Shown here one piece after another: positions 24,294 through 31,698 of a stretch of 55,942 nucleotides of DNA. The first letter of the stretch is position 1, and the number at the start of each line of letters is the position of its first letter. The notes below the pieces were generated by a model. The model saw only the letters and a program-made list of their open reading frames with translations. It ran no database searches and was not told where the DNA came from. The DNA is from Nanobdellati archaeon (GTDB taxonomy: Archaea > Nanobdellota > Nanobdellia > Woesearchaeales > JAADFO01). The position numbers and the translations under genes were made by a program. The DNA is taken from contig JAADFO010000044.1 of the NCBI GenBank assembly GCA_013152815.1, forward strand, positions 1 through 55,942, given 5' to 3'.

Positions 24294-25070
24294 GTGAAAG
24301 GACAAAAAAGACCAGCACTCGTCATCTTCGGCAGCCAGAGCGATGCATCAATCTATGAGCGTGTCATCGCACGTCTCCATGCGGAAGCGGTCTCTTCGGT
24401 GTTCCGGATATGCAGCGCCCATCGGTCTCCTGGCTACCTTTCTGAGATTCTCAAGAACGAGGAATACGGTCTGGTCATCGCCGGAGCAGGACTTGCAGCA
24501 CATCTTCCTGGTGTGGTCGCCTCGCAGACCATCCGGCCTGTCATCGGTGTTCCTGTCTCTTCATCGCTGGGCGGCCTTGATGCGCTGCTTTCCATCATCC
24601 AGATGCCTCCGGGCATCCCTGTCCTCTCTGTCGGCATCGATGCGGCAGAGGAGGCAGCACGTCACGCAGCCCTGATGTCCAGGTCTTACGATGAGATATG
24701 CATCGTCACCAATGGCCTGCTCATGGAGCGTTTCGAGAAGGCCCGCGTGTGGCTTCAGGAACGTAACATCCCTCATGTGTTCTCTGATGAGCCGTTGAAG
24801 GAGAAAGTCAACGTGCTCGCCTTTTCGCTTTCCCGGCCCGCCTCTTTTCCTGGTGAACTCTTCATCATCCGCGTTCCTGTGCTTTCTGAGGGGACGCCTG
24901 AGGATGCCCTGCTCCTTGCCCGGACGACATCCGAAGGGCTTTTCGTGGGTCTCAACAGGGTCGAGAACGCAGTCATCGCAGCTGCCCAGATACTCAGCAT
25001 GGACGGTTCTTTCGACGACCAGCACCATCAGTATCGGAAGGACATGGAAAAGGCCATACGACTGCTCTGA
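24294..25070 (+). CDS. purE: PurE-type phosphoribosylaminoimidazole carboxylase/mutase with degenerate second domain
   Basis: PurE carboxylates AIR (directly or via N5-CAIR) in purine synthesis. Residues ~5-130 are a complete PurE fold: FGSQSDASIYE, CSAHRSPGYL, IAGAGLAAHLPG, GVPVSSSLGGLDALLSII and QMPPGIPV. These look like the class I enzyme. The remaining 120 residues repeat the fold weakly (CIVTNGLLMERFEKARVWL, FIIRVPVLSEGTPEDALLL, ENAVIAAAQIL) but lack the SAHR and AAHLPG sites, so this is a tandem with a dead second half. Start GTG at 24294 has GGGGGATT upstream; ATGs at 24264 and 24276 are alternatives. The first gene of purE-purC-HAD-purB; TATA near 24252. Confidence 0.88.
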   Translation: MKGQKRPALVIFGSQSDASIYERVIARLHAEAVSSVFRICSAHRSPGYLSEILKNEEYGLVIAGAGLAAHLPGVVASQTIRPVIGVPVSSSLGGLDALLSIIQMPPGIPVLSVGIDAAEEAARHAALMSRSYDEICIVTNGLLMERFEKARVWLQERNIPHVFSDEPLKEKVNVLAFSLSRPASFPGELFIIRVPVLSEGTPEDALLLARTTSEGLFVGLNRVENAVIAAAQILSMDGSFDDQHHQYRKDMEKAIRLL

Positions 25071-25137
25071 GCGCCGGGACATTGGCCTGCCGATTATGAT
25101 GAGCGGTCTCGTGCAGGAAAAAGACGGGTACGAAAAA

Positions 25138-26154
25138 ATGAAGGGAACAGACGAGCATCATGTTTCTCCATCTTCTGGCCAGGATGAGAAACAATCGGGC
25201 CTGGATGAGAAACAAGTCTTGGAGAACATCGATAATACGCTGAAGGATACCGATTTTCCCATAGGCAAGCAGTATAAGGGAAAGGTGCGTGACAATTACC
25301 TGCTGGGAGACCGGCGTCTGATCGTGGCGACCGACCGGCTGTCTGCCTTCGACAGGATCATCACTGCCCTTCCTTTCAAGGGGCAGATGCTGAGCCAGAT
25401 GTCAAACTATTGGTTCGGCAGGACCAGGCACATCATCAGGAACCATCTCCTCGACATCCCTGACCCCAACGTTGTTGTCGTCCATGAATGCAAGCCACTC
25501 CCGGTCGAGATGGTGGTGAGAGGGTATCTGACCGGTTCGCTCTGGAGAGCCTATGCTGAAGGACAGCGCTTCCTCTACGGCATGAAATTCAATGCCGATC
25601 TGCGGAAGGACCAGGCCTTTGACCATCCGCTGATAACTCCCACCACCAAGGCTGCCTATGGCACCCATGACACTCCCATCTCCAGGGAGAAGATCATCTC
25701 TGAAGGTCTTGTCGAGAAGAACGTCTATGAGCAGATGGAGGAGGTCTCCCTCAAGCTTTTCTCCTTCGCGACCAGGGAGCTGGAGAAGAACGGTCTCCTT
25801 CTGGTGGACACCAAATATGAGTTCGGCATCCATGAGGGACAGCTCATGCTGATGGACGAGATCCATACTTCCGACTCTTCCCGTTTCTGGGAAGAAGAGT
25901 TCTATGAGCGACGTTTCGAGGCAGGCCAGGACCAGGAAGCGCTGGACAAGGAATATGTGCGTCAATGGCTGCTCTCCCAGGGCTTCAAGGGCGATGGTGA
26001 GCCGCCGACCCTCCCGACAGAGGTCATCGTCAAGGCGGTGCTGAAATACCACACTGCCCTCGAACGCATCACCGGAGAGCCTCTTGCGGTCCGGCAGGGA
26101 GACGTGCTCGAACGGATAACAACGAATCTGAAGAACAAGGGCTATCTCCCATGA
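25138..26154 (+). CDS. purC: Phosphoribosylaminoimidazole-succinocarboxamide synthase (SAICAR synthetase)
   Basis: PurC condenses CAIR with aspartate using ATP. The 338-residue protein has KGKVRDNYLLGDRRLIVATD (ATP-binding N-terminus), SAFDRIITALPFKGQ, VEMVVRGYLTGSLWRAY, TKYEFGIHEGQLMLMDE and HTSDSSRFW, all family signatures, with the longer bacterial/eukaryal-type C-terminal half. A 30-residue charged N-terminal extension (DEHHVSPSSGQDEKQSG) is not part of the catalytic domain. In-frame ATGs at 25096/25099 could extend it by 13-14 residues. The gene overlaps the HAD gene by ATGA. Confidence 0.92.
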   Translation: MKGTDEHHVSPSSGQDEKQSGLDEKQVLENIDNTLKDTDFPIGKQYKGKVRDNYLLGDRRLIVATDRLSAFDRIITALPFKGQMLSQMSNYWFGRTRHIIRNHLLDIPDPNVVVVHECKPLPVEMVVRGYLTGSLWRAYAEGQRFLYGMKFNADLRKDQAFDHPLITPTTKAAYGTHDTPISREKIISEGLVEKNVYEQMEEVSLKLFSFATRELEKNGLLLVDTKYEFGIHEGQLMLMDEIHTSDSSRFWEEEFYERRFEAGQDQEALDKEYVRQWLLSQGFKGDGEPPTLPTEVIVKAVLKYHTALERITGEPLAVRQGDVLERITTNLKNKGYLP

Positions 26155-26774
26155 TCAGGGCGGTCTTCTTCGATTTCGACGGTGTCCTGGTGGATTCCTT
26201 CTCCTTCTGGTATGGGCTCTTCAACGATGCCCTGCATCGGTTCCAGAGAAAGCCCATGTCTGAAGAGGAGTTCCGCAGGCTGGCCTGGGGAATCTCATCG
26301 CGCGACAATCGGGAGAGGTTCTTCAAAGGGACCTCTTTCGAGGAGCTTGTCGCACTCTACAGGAAGACCTATGCAGGGTTCCTCGACAGGATACGCATCA
26401 TGCCCCACGCGAAAGAGGTGCTTGCCTCCCTGAAACAGCAGGGTCTCAAGATAGCGCTCATCACCAACAGCCATGACTACATGCTCCCTCAGATCCTGAA
26501 GGGTCTCGGTCTCTTCTCCTATTTTGACCATATCGAGAGCTTCCGGCAGGGGATAGAGCCGAAACCACATCCCATGATGCTCAACAATGCCCTCTCCCGG
26601 CTGGGGATCGGCAAGGAAGAAGCTATCTTCATCGGCGACACCAAAGTCGATGCCGAGGCAGGGCGGCGGGCAGGCATCTTCACCCTCTGTATCGGCTTTC
26701 CCTGTGATGGAAAGATTGATAAATTGGAAGACATCCTACCGATCGTTGAGGAGAAAGGGCAGACAGGCCCTTGA
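26151..26774 (+). CDS. HAD-superfamily phosphatase (subfamily IA)
   Basis: The 207-residue protein opens with the HAD nucleophile motif FFDFDGVLVDS. It has an alpha-helical cap, then ALITNSH (motif II), KPHP (motif III Lys) and IFIGDTKVDAEAGRRAG (motif IV acidic pair). This is the phosphoglycolate phosphatase/beta-phosphoglucomutase-like layout. Translation is coupled to purC by ATGA and it precedes purB, so it may dephosphorylate a nucleotide or damaged purine intermediate. The substrate is not readable from sequence. Confidence 0.85.
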   Translation: MIRAVFFDFDGVLVDSFSFWYGLFNDALHRFQRKPMSEEEFRRLAWGISSRDNRERFFKGTSFEELVALYRKTYAGFLDRIRIMPHAKEVLASLKQQGLKIALITNSHDYMLPQILKGLGLFSYFDHIESFRQGIEPKPHPMMLNNALSRLGIGKEEAIFIGDTKVDAEAGRRAGIFTLCIGFPCDGKIDKLEDILPIVEEKGQTGP

Positions 26775-26789
26775 ACGGTGACCTATACG

Positions 26790-28175
26790 ATGGACATCTT
26801 CGACAATATCAACCCTATGGACTTCCGCTATTATGGGCGGAATCCTGACCTCTTCTCGAAACTCCAGCCATATCTCTCCGAGTCTGCCACCATCAGATAT
26901 ATGGCTCGCGTAGAACTTGCTCTGGTGAATGCCCTCGCCAGACGGAAGATCTGCAGCAAGGACGACCTGAAGGAGATCATAACAGCCATCGAGAAGGTCA
27001 GGGCAGGGAACGTCTATGAAGAGGAGGACAGGATAAAGCATAATGTCCGCGCCCTCGTCAATCTCATCAGGAAGAATGTTTCGGACAGAGCAAAACCCTT
27101 TGTTCATTTCACCGCGACCTCCCATGACATCATCTGCACAGCAGATGCGCTACGTCTCAAAGAGGTGAGCGAGAAGGTAGTCCTGCCGCTCATGAAGACG
27201 CTCATGGTGGATCTCATCGACCTTGCCATGAAAGAGAAGGACACCGTCCAGATAGGCCGTACCCACGGCCAGCATGCCGATCCCATCACCTTCGGATTCA
27301 CCATGACAGAGTATGTGTCACGTCTCGGCCGGCGTATCCTGAGGGTCAAACACGCTGCAGGCAACTTTCGGGGCAAGCTCTCCGGTGCGGTCGGAGCGTA
27401 TAATGCCCAATCCCTGTTCTTCGATGATCCTATGAAATTCGAGAAAGAGGTGCTCAGGGACCTCGGCCTCAAGCCTTCCACCCATTCGACGCAGATCGTC
27501 GAGCCGGAATTCGTCCTGGACTATCTCCATGCCATCATCTCCACCTTCGGCATCCTGGCCAACATGGCCGACGACCTCCGTCATCTGCAACGGAGCGAGA
27601 TAGCAGAGATATCAGAGGCGTTCGCCAAGAAACAGGTGGGCTCATCGACCATGCCGCACAAGCGGAATCCCATCAACTTCGAGAACGTGAAGAGCATGTG
27701 GAAAGCTTATATGCCCCGCATGACCACCCAATACATGGACCAGATATCCGAGCACCAGCGTGACCTGACCAACTCGGCATCCCAACGATATGTTCCTGAG
27801 ACCATCGCTGCCCTCTGCTCGGTCATGATGCGGCTGGACAAGGCCATCAAGAACCTGGTGGTGGACAAGGAGAACCTCAGGAAGAACTTCAACATCACCA
27901 AGGACATGATCGCTGCCGAGCCGCTCTACATACTCCTGGCTTCCTATAACCATCCGGATGCCCACGAGAAGGTGCGAGAGCTCACCCTGCTCGCCGAAAA
28001 ATCAGGCAACAGGCTCCTCGACATCGCGTTCCGTGACGATTCCTTGCAGCCTTACTTCAAGAAGATGACCAAACGGCAACAGGACATCCTCAAGAATCTG
28101 GAGCAGTATACCGGCATGGCGTCCAAGAAGACCGAGGACTGCTGCAAATTCTGGAAGAAGAAGCTCAAGTTATGA
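26790..28175 (+). CDS. purB: Adenylosuccinate lyase
   Basis: PurB releases fumarate from SAICAR and from adenylosuccinate, acting twice in AMP synthesis. The 461-residue protein contains HFTATSHDI, QIGRTHGQHADPITFG and the fumarase/aspartase signature SSTMPHKRNPINFEN near residue 287. The ATG at 26790 is preferred because GGTGAC (26777-26782) sits seven bases upstream. That motif itself contains the GTG at 26778 that would otherwise be the start. Last gene of the purE-purC-HAD-purB operon. Confidence 0.95.
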   Translation: MDIFDNINPMDFRYYGRNPDLFSKLQPYLSESATIRYMARVELALVNALARRKICSKDDLKEIITAIEKVRAGNVYEEEDRIKHNVRALVNLIRKNVSDRAKPFVHFTATSHDIICTADALRLKEVSEKVVLPLMKTLMVDLIDLAMKEKDTVQIGRTHGQHADPITFGFTMTEYVSRLGRRILRVKHAAGNFRGKLSGAVGAYNAQSLFFDDPMKFEKEVLRDLGLKPSTHSTQIVEPEFVLDYLHAIISTFGILANMADDLRHLQRSEIAEISEAFAKKQVGSSTMPHKRNPINFENVKSMWKAYMPRMTTQYMDQISEHQRDLTNSASQRYVPETIAALCSVMMRLDKAIKNLVVDKENLRKNFNITKDMIAAEPLYILLASYNHPDAHEKVRELTLLAEKSGNRLLDIAFRDDSLQPYFKKMTKRQQDILKNLEQYTGMASKKTEDCCKFWKKKLKL

Positions 28176-28192
28176 AAGTCAAGTTAGGAAGC

Positions 28193-29326
28193 TCAAGTTA
28201 TGTTCCCTGCGTGTTTTCCGCTCCGCAACGTCTTAGTCCTGTCCGCTCCCCTGCGGAACTTCCACATCGCTTTCCATTCGACGAGGGGCTTGAGCAGCGC
28301 CGGGATGATGCCTGTCATCACCAGTCTGCCCCAGACGAAGATGCCCTGTCTCTTGCCCATGCTGATGACCATCGGTCTCTTTTTCGGCCTGTACGCCATG
28401 AGCTTCTCTTGCTGTCCCTGCTCAAGCAGCCTGATGTTCTTACAGATGATTTCTGCATGCTGCTCTGCGCTCTGGGCAAGCTTTTCCTCTTTGATGTCGG
28501 TGATGTCCCCGCCTGCGAACATATGAGCCTGTCCTCTGACCTGCAGATGCTCATCCACCTTTACCCTGCCTTGTCCATCAAGGATGTCAGCGAGATGTTT
28601 TCGCAGGGCTCTGCTGTTGGGCCTGATGCCGGTGCAGAGGAACGCCACGTCTGCTGGTATGTTGTTCCCTGTTCGTGTGTAGAACCCTTCGTCTTTCTGT
28701 TCAGTGACGTATTCGTTGAGGATGATCTTCACCCCGCTCTTCTGCAGGACATGGAGCGCATACTCCCTCGCCTTTTCCGGCAGGCGGGGCATGAGGCGGT
28801 TCCCTCCATGACAGAGCGTGATCTTTCTGTCCTGGTAATGGTCGCAGAGCTCTCCGGTCATCTCGATGCCGACGATGCCGCCACCGATGACCAGCAAGGT
28901 GTTTGCCTCCTCGCAGCGTTGATGAGCCTTCTGGAGGTTCTTTGCTCGGGAAGAGAGGATGACATCCTGCTCCTTGAAAGGCGCTTCATAGGACGATCCC
29001 AAAGAGATGACCAGATAATCGAAGCTGAACGCCCTTCCGTCGACATTGACCTGGCTTGAGGTAACATCGCGTACCGTCCCTTTCACGAATCGGGCATGGT
29101 CGATGATCCTCTCATAGGGCGCCTGCAGCTTCTGCGCATGGCTCGGCTCGACGATGCTTCGGAGTATCCCCGGAGTGAACTCGAAGAAGTCCTTGCTGTC
29201 GATGAGGGTGACAGAAAAATCGTCGGCAAGCTCCCTCGCGACCTTGGTGCCGCAGAATCCTCCTCCCAGGATGATGACTCTCTTCTTGCCTGGGGCATGC
29301 TCCCTGTCCGTGCCTGCGTCGACCAT
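28193..29326 (-). CDS. FAD/NAD(P)-dependent oxidoreductase, FSP1/NDH-2-like
   Basis: The 377-residue flavoprotein has two dinucleotide folds: IILGGGFCGTKVARELADD for FAD near the N-terminus and LLVIGGGIVGIEMTGELC for NAD(P)H in the middle, then MFAGGDITDI closing the FAD site. Overall order and the FFEFTPGILRSIV segment resemble AIFM2/FSP1 and type II NADH dehydrogenases. The end (GRLVMTGIIPALLKPLVEW) is a hydrophobic/amphipathic segment that could sit on the membrane and reduce quinone-like acceptors. TATTTAAA at 29351-29358 is 29 bp before the ATG at 29326; ATG at 29332 is an alternative. Redox partner unknown. Confidence 0.85.
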   Translation of the reverse strand: MVDAGTDREHAPGKKRVIILGGGFCGTKVARELADDFSVTLIDSKDFFEFTPGILRSIVEPSHAQKLQAPYERIIDHARFVKGTVRDVTSSQVNVDGRAFSFDYLVISLGSSYEAPFKEQDVILSSRAKNLQKAHQRCEEANTLLVIGGGIVGIEMTGELCDHYQDRKITLCHGGNRLMPRLPEKAREYALHVLQKSGVKIILNEYVTEQKDEGFYTRTGNNIPADVAFLCTGIRPNSRALRKHLADILDGQGRVKVDEHLQVRGQAHMFAGGDITDIKEEKLAQSAEQHAEIICKNIRLLEQGQQEKLMAYRPKKRPMVISMGKRQGIFVWGRLVMTGIIPALLKPLVEWKAMWKFRRGADRTKTLRSGKHAGNIT

Positions 29327-29411
29327 GGTCATTTCTTTCTTCCTCGTCGCTATTTAAACCTTTTCCCAATTCATCTGCAGGACGTCCTCTCTGGAGGCTA
29401 CCCCTGACCAA

Positions 29412-29634
29412 TGGCTGTTATGAGACCCTGCAAGAACATGCCAAATGCATGACCTACTCCATCGACGATGCTCAGCAACAAGTTGCTGGCACCAAAGGGA
29501 ACCGTATACGTTGCATACGAACCTCGTCGATTACGTCTGGCCAGCCATCATTGTCCTCCTTTCAGTCGGAAATGCTGACATTGATGGCGCAGACGATCAT
29601 GCATTTGGCAAAAAAGCAGAGGATTTCATAATGG
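29412..29634. mobile_element. MITE-like palindromic element, family 3, copy A
   Basis: A 223-bp element with imperfect terminal inverted repeats of about 40 bp. The left end TGGCTGTTATGAGACC mirrors the right end (reverse complement GGCCATTATGAAATCC). A perfect inner pair GCCAAATGCATGA (29440-29452) / TCATGCATTTGGC (29597-29609) follows. The exact direct repeat CCCTGACCAA flanks it (29402-29411 and 29635-29644). It is homologous over most of its length to 48805-49018 on the opposite strand. It ends eight bases upstream of the 6PGL TATA box. Confidence 0.7.
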
Positions 29635-29651
29635 CCCTGACCAAGGAAATC

Positions 29652-29659
29652 TTTTTATA
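29652..29659 (+). promoter_or_regulatory. TATA box of the 6-phosphogluconolactonase gene
   Basis: TTTTTATA, 26 bp before the ATG at 29682 and just outside the family 3 element. It argues against the longer frame that starts inside the element (29445). Confidence 0.55.
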
Positions 29660-29681
29660 CTCTGCCAGAGAATGTGGGATC

Positions 29682-30380
29682 ATGGATGGACCAAACGCAT
29701 CGCCTGTATCGTACGCATCACGCCAGGCTGCGGACGCAGCTGCCTCGGCATGGCTGCTGGAGCGGCTCGAACGCATCCTTGCAGAGAAGGATCATGCGGT
29801 CTTCGGGGTCGTCGGAGGAAGGAGCGTGTCAGGCATCCTTTCCCTGCTGGTCCAGGAACAGCTCCCCTGGGAGCAGGTCCATGTCTTCCTCCTGGACGAG
29901 CGCCTTGTCGAGAAAGGAAGCGCAGAGAGCAATGCCACAGCCATCGCCCCGCTCTTCAGCAGAGCACGGTTCCATCCTTTCCTGGTCGACGGTACCGAGC
30001 AGGCATCTCCTCTCCCTGCGTTACATCGCTATGAAGCCGAGCTTGCCCAGGTCGGCAGACGCTTCGACCTTATCCTCCTGAGCGCAGGGGAAGACGGGCA
30101 CATCGCTTCGCTCTTTCCACGGCATCCTGCACTCTCTGATCAGCATCAGGGGTTCATCCTCGTCGAGCATGCGCCGAAGCAGCCTCCAGAGCGCATGTCT
30201 GCCTCTAAAAGCCTGATCGCATCGGCGACCGGAGGGCTGCTGCTTTTCTATGGTGAAGGGAAACGTCATGCCCTGGAGATGTTTGAGGATCCTTCGGTGC
30301 CGGAAGACGACTGTCCGGCAAAGATCGTCCTTTCCCTGCCCTGCCGCAGGGTGGTCACCGACCTTCAGGAAAGAAACTGA
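29682..30380 (+). CDS. pgl: 6-phosphogluconolactonase (SugarP-isomerase family)
   Basis: This enzyme hydrolyses 6-phosphogluconolactone in the oxidative pentose phosphate route. The 232-residue protein has GVVGGRSVSGILSLL (phosphate loop), VHVFLLDERLV (DER motif) and LLSAGEDGHIASLFP, the motif that separates lactonases from the related glucosamine-6-phosphate isomerases. It ends RRVVTDLQERN. The start is set by the TATA box; an open frame continues upstream into the palindromic element but is not conserved coding sequence. The oxidative branch is uncommon in archaea. No glucose-6-phosphate or 6-phosphogluconate dehydrogenase is in the window. Confidence 0.85.
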   Translation: MDGPNASPVSYASRQAADAAASAWLLERLERILAEKDHAVFGVVGGRSVSGILSLLVQEQLPWEQVHVFLLDERLVEKGSAESNATAIAPLFSRARFHPFLVDGTEQASPLPALHRYEAELAQVGRRFDLILLSAGEDGHIASLFPRHPALSDQHQGFILVEHAPKQPPERMSASKSLIASATGGLLLFYGEGKRHALEMFEDPSVPEDDCPAKIVLSLPCRRVVTDLQERN

Positions 30381-30451
30381 AAAACACGTCCATTCAAAGA
30401 GCGGGCTGTGAGCTGTCTTCTGTTTCTGTGGATGTTCTTTGTGGATGAGAA

Positions 30452-31693
30452 CTATATCTTCTCTATGATGCCGTAGCCGATGAGCCTGAACCGGTTGCCT
30501 ATCCGTCGGGAGATGGTGACACGGTCGCCGACATCTGCACAGATGGGCAGCTGCAGCGTCGCATCGAACTCGTCCTTGCCGAGCTTCTGGATGATGCCCA
30601 CCGTCGCGGCCGCGTTCACGTTGAGCATGAGCGTCTCCCCTTTCTTCAGAGGGTCGACGACCAGGTTGTCCTTGGTCCCGACGACCCGTTCCAGGAGCTC
30701 TATCTTGAGCCGTAGCCTTGACCAGACAGGAGGCAGCTTTCCAGGATGGCCGACGATGTTGCCCGAGAGCTTGTCGGATTTCACGATGGACGGATCGAGC
30801 AGGGTCATGACCCCGATGGAGCCTCCTGGCCCCAGCTCCTTGGCAGGGACGCTTCCGCTCATGAGGTTGACGATCCTCGTCGTGATGGGCTTTGCCACCA
30901 GCTGGTTCTGTTCCTCGATGATGTGTCCTGGCCGTATCTCGATGTCCTCACCCTCCTTGAACTTCCCCTGTTTCAGCGTGCCGCCGAGGACCCCTCCCCG
31001 GAAATCCTTGAAGTCGGTTCCGGGCTTGTTGATGTCGAAGGAGCGTGCCACGAACATCAGCGGTTCGAGTTTTGGATCGCGTTTCGGCGTGGGCATCTGC
31101 TCCTGGATGGCCGTCAGGAGGACGTCCACATTGACGCCGTACTGGGCTGACATGGGGATGATGGGTGCGTCCTCGAAATCCGTCCCTTTGAGGAACTCCT
31201 TGACCTGTTCCCTGTTCTTCTGGGCTTTCTCGTCGCTGACCACGTCTATCTTGTTCTGGATGATGATGATCTTCTTGATGCCGATGATGGACAGGGCCAT
31301 GAGATGCTCCCGCGTCTGAGGCTGGGGGCAGGATTCGTTGGCGGCGATCATCAGCAGGGCGCCGTCCATGATGGTGGCGCCGGAGAGCATGGTGGCCATG
31401 AGCGATTCGTGTCCCGGGGCGTCCACCAGGCTGATCTTCCGGACGAGCTTTCCTTCCCCTTCCCATTTGTCTGATTTCTCGGTCGTCGCGTAGGGGAAAT
31501 CATCCTTGCATTTGGGTGACGTATAGATGGAGAAGTCTGCATAGCCGAGACGTATGGTGATCCCTCGCTTAAGCTCCTCTGAATGGGTGTCTGTCCATTT
31601 CCCGGACAGGGCCTTGACCAGCGTCGTCTTGCCGTGGTCGACGTGGCCGACCAGTCCGATGTTCATCTCTGGTTGCACATATTTCTCAGTCAT
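30452..31693 (-). CDS. eif2g: Translation initiation factor aIF2, gamma subunit
   Basis: aIF2 gamma is the GTPase core of the factor that delivers initiator tRNA. The 413-residue protein shows GLVGHVDHGKTTLVKAL (G1), RGITIRLGYA (switch 1), VDAPGHESLMATMLSG (G3), QNKIDVV (G4) and two beta-barrel domains with ARSFDINKPG. The zinc knuckle usually placed between G2 and G3 (two CxxC pairs) is reduced to a single Cys in TSPKCKDD. The ATG at 31693 follows GGAGTGAG, which overlaps the thrS stop at 31699-31701. A GTG at 31702 would overlap thrS. Last gene of the minus-strand operon. Confidence 0.93.
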   Translation of the reverse strand: MTEKYVQPEMNIGLVGHVDHGKTTLVKALSGKWTDTHSEELKRGITIRLGYADFSIYTSPKCKDDFPYATTEKSDKWEGEGKLVRKISLVDAPGHESLMATMLSGATIMDGALLMIAANESCPQPQTREHLMALSIIGIKKIIIIQNKIDVVSDEKAQKNREQVKEFLKGTDFEDAPIIPMSAQYGVNVDVLLTAIQEQMPTPKRDPKLEPLMFVARSFDINKPGTDFKDFRGGVLGGTLKQGKFKEGEDIEIRPGHIIEEQNQLVAKPITTRIVNLMSGSVPAKELGPGGSIGVMTLLDPSIVKSDKLSGNIVGHPGKLPPVWSRLRLKIELLERVVGTKDNLVVDPLKKGETLMLNVNAAATVGIIQKLGKDEFDATLQLPICADVGDRVTISRRIGNRFRLIGYGIIEKI

Positions 31694-31698
31694 TGGTC

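Noticed and set aside
28163-28202. Short direct repeat GCTCAAGTTATG at the purB end
   Set aside because: Two 12-bp copies 28 bp apart between convergent genes; too short to interpret, although AAGTCAAGTTA resembles the end of the family 1 element and might be a footprint.
29445-29681. In-frame N-terminal extension of the 6-phosphogluconolactonase
   Set aside because: It is encoded by the family 3 element and lies upstream of the TATA box at 29652; similarity to the translated eS1 extension reflects the shared DNA repeat.
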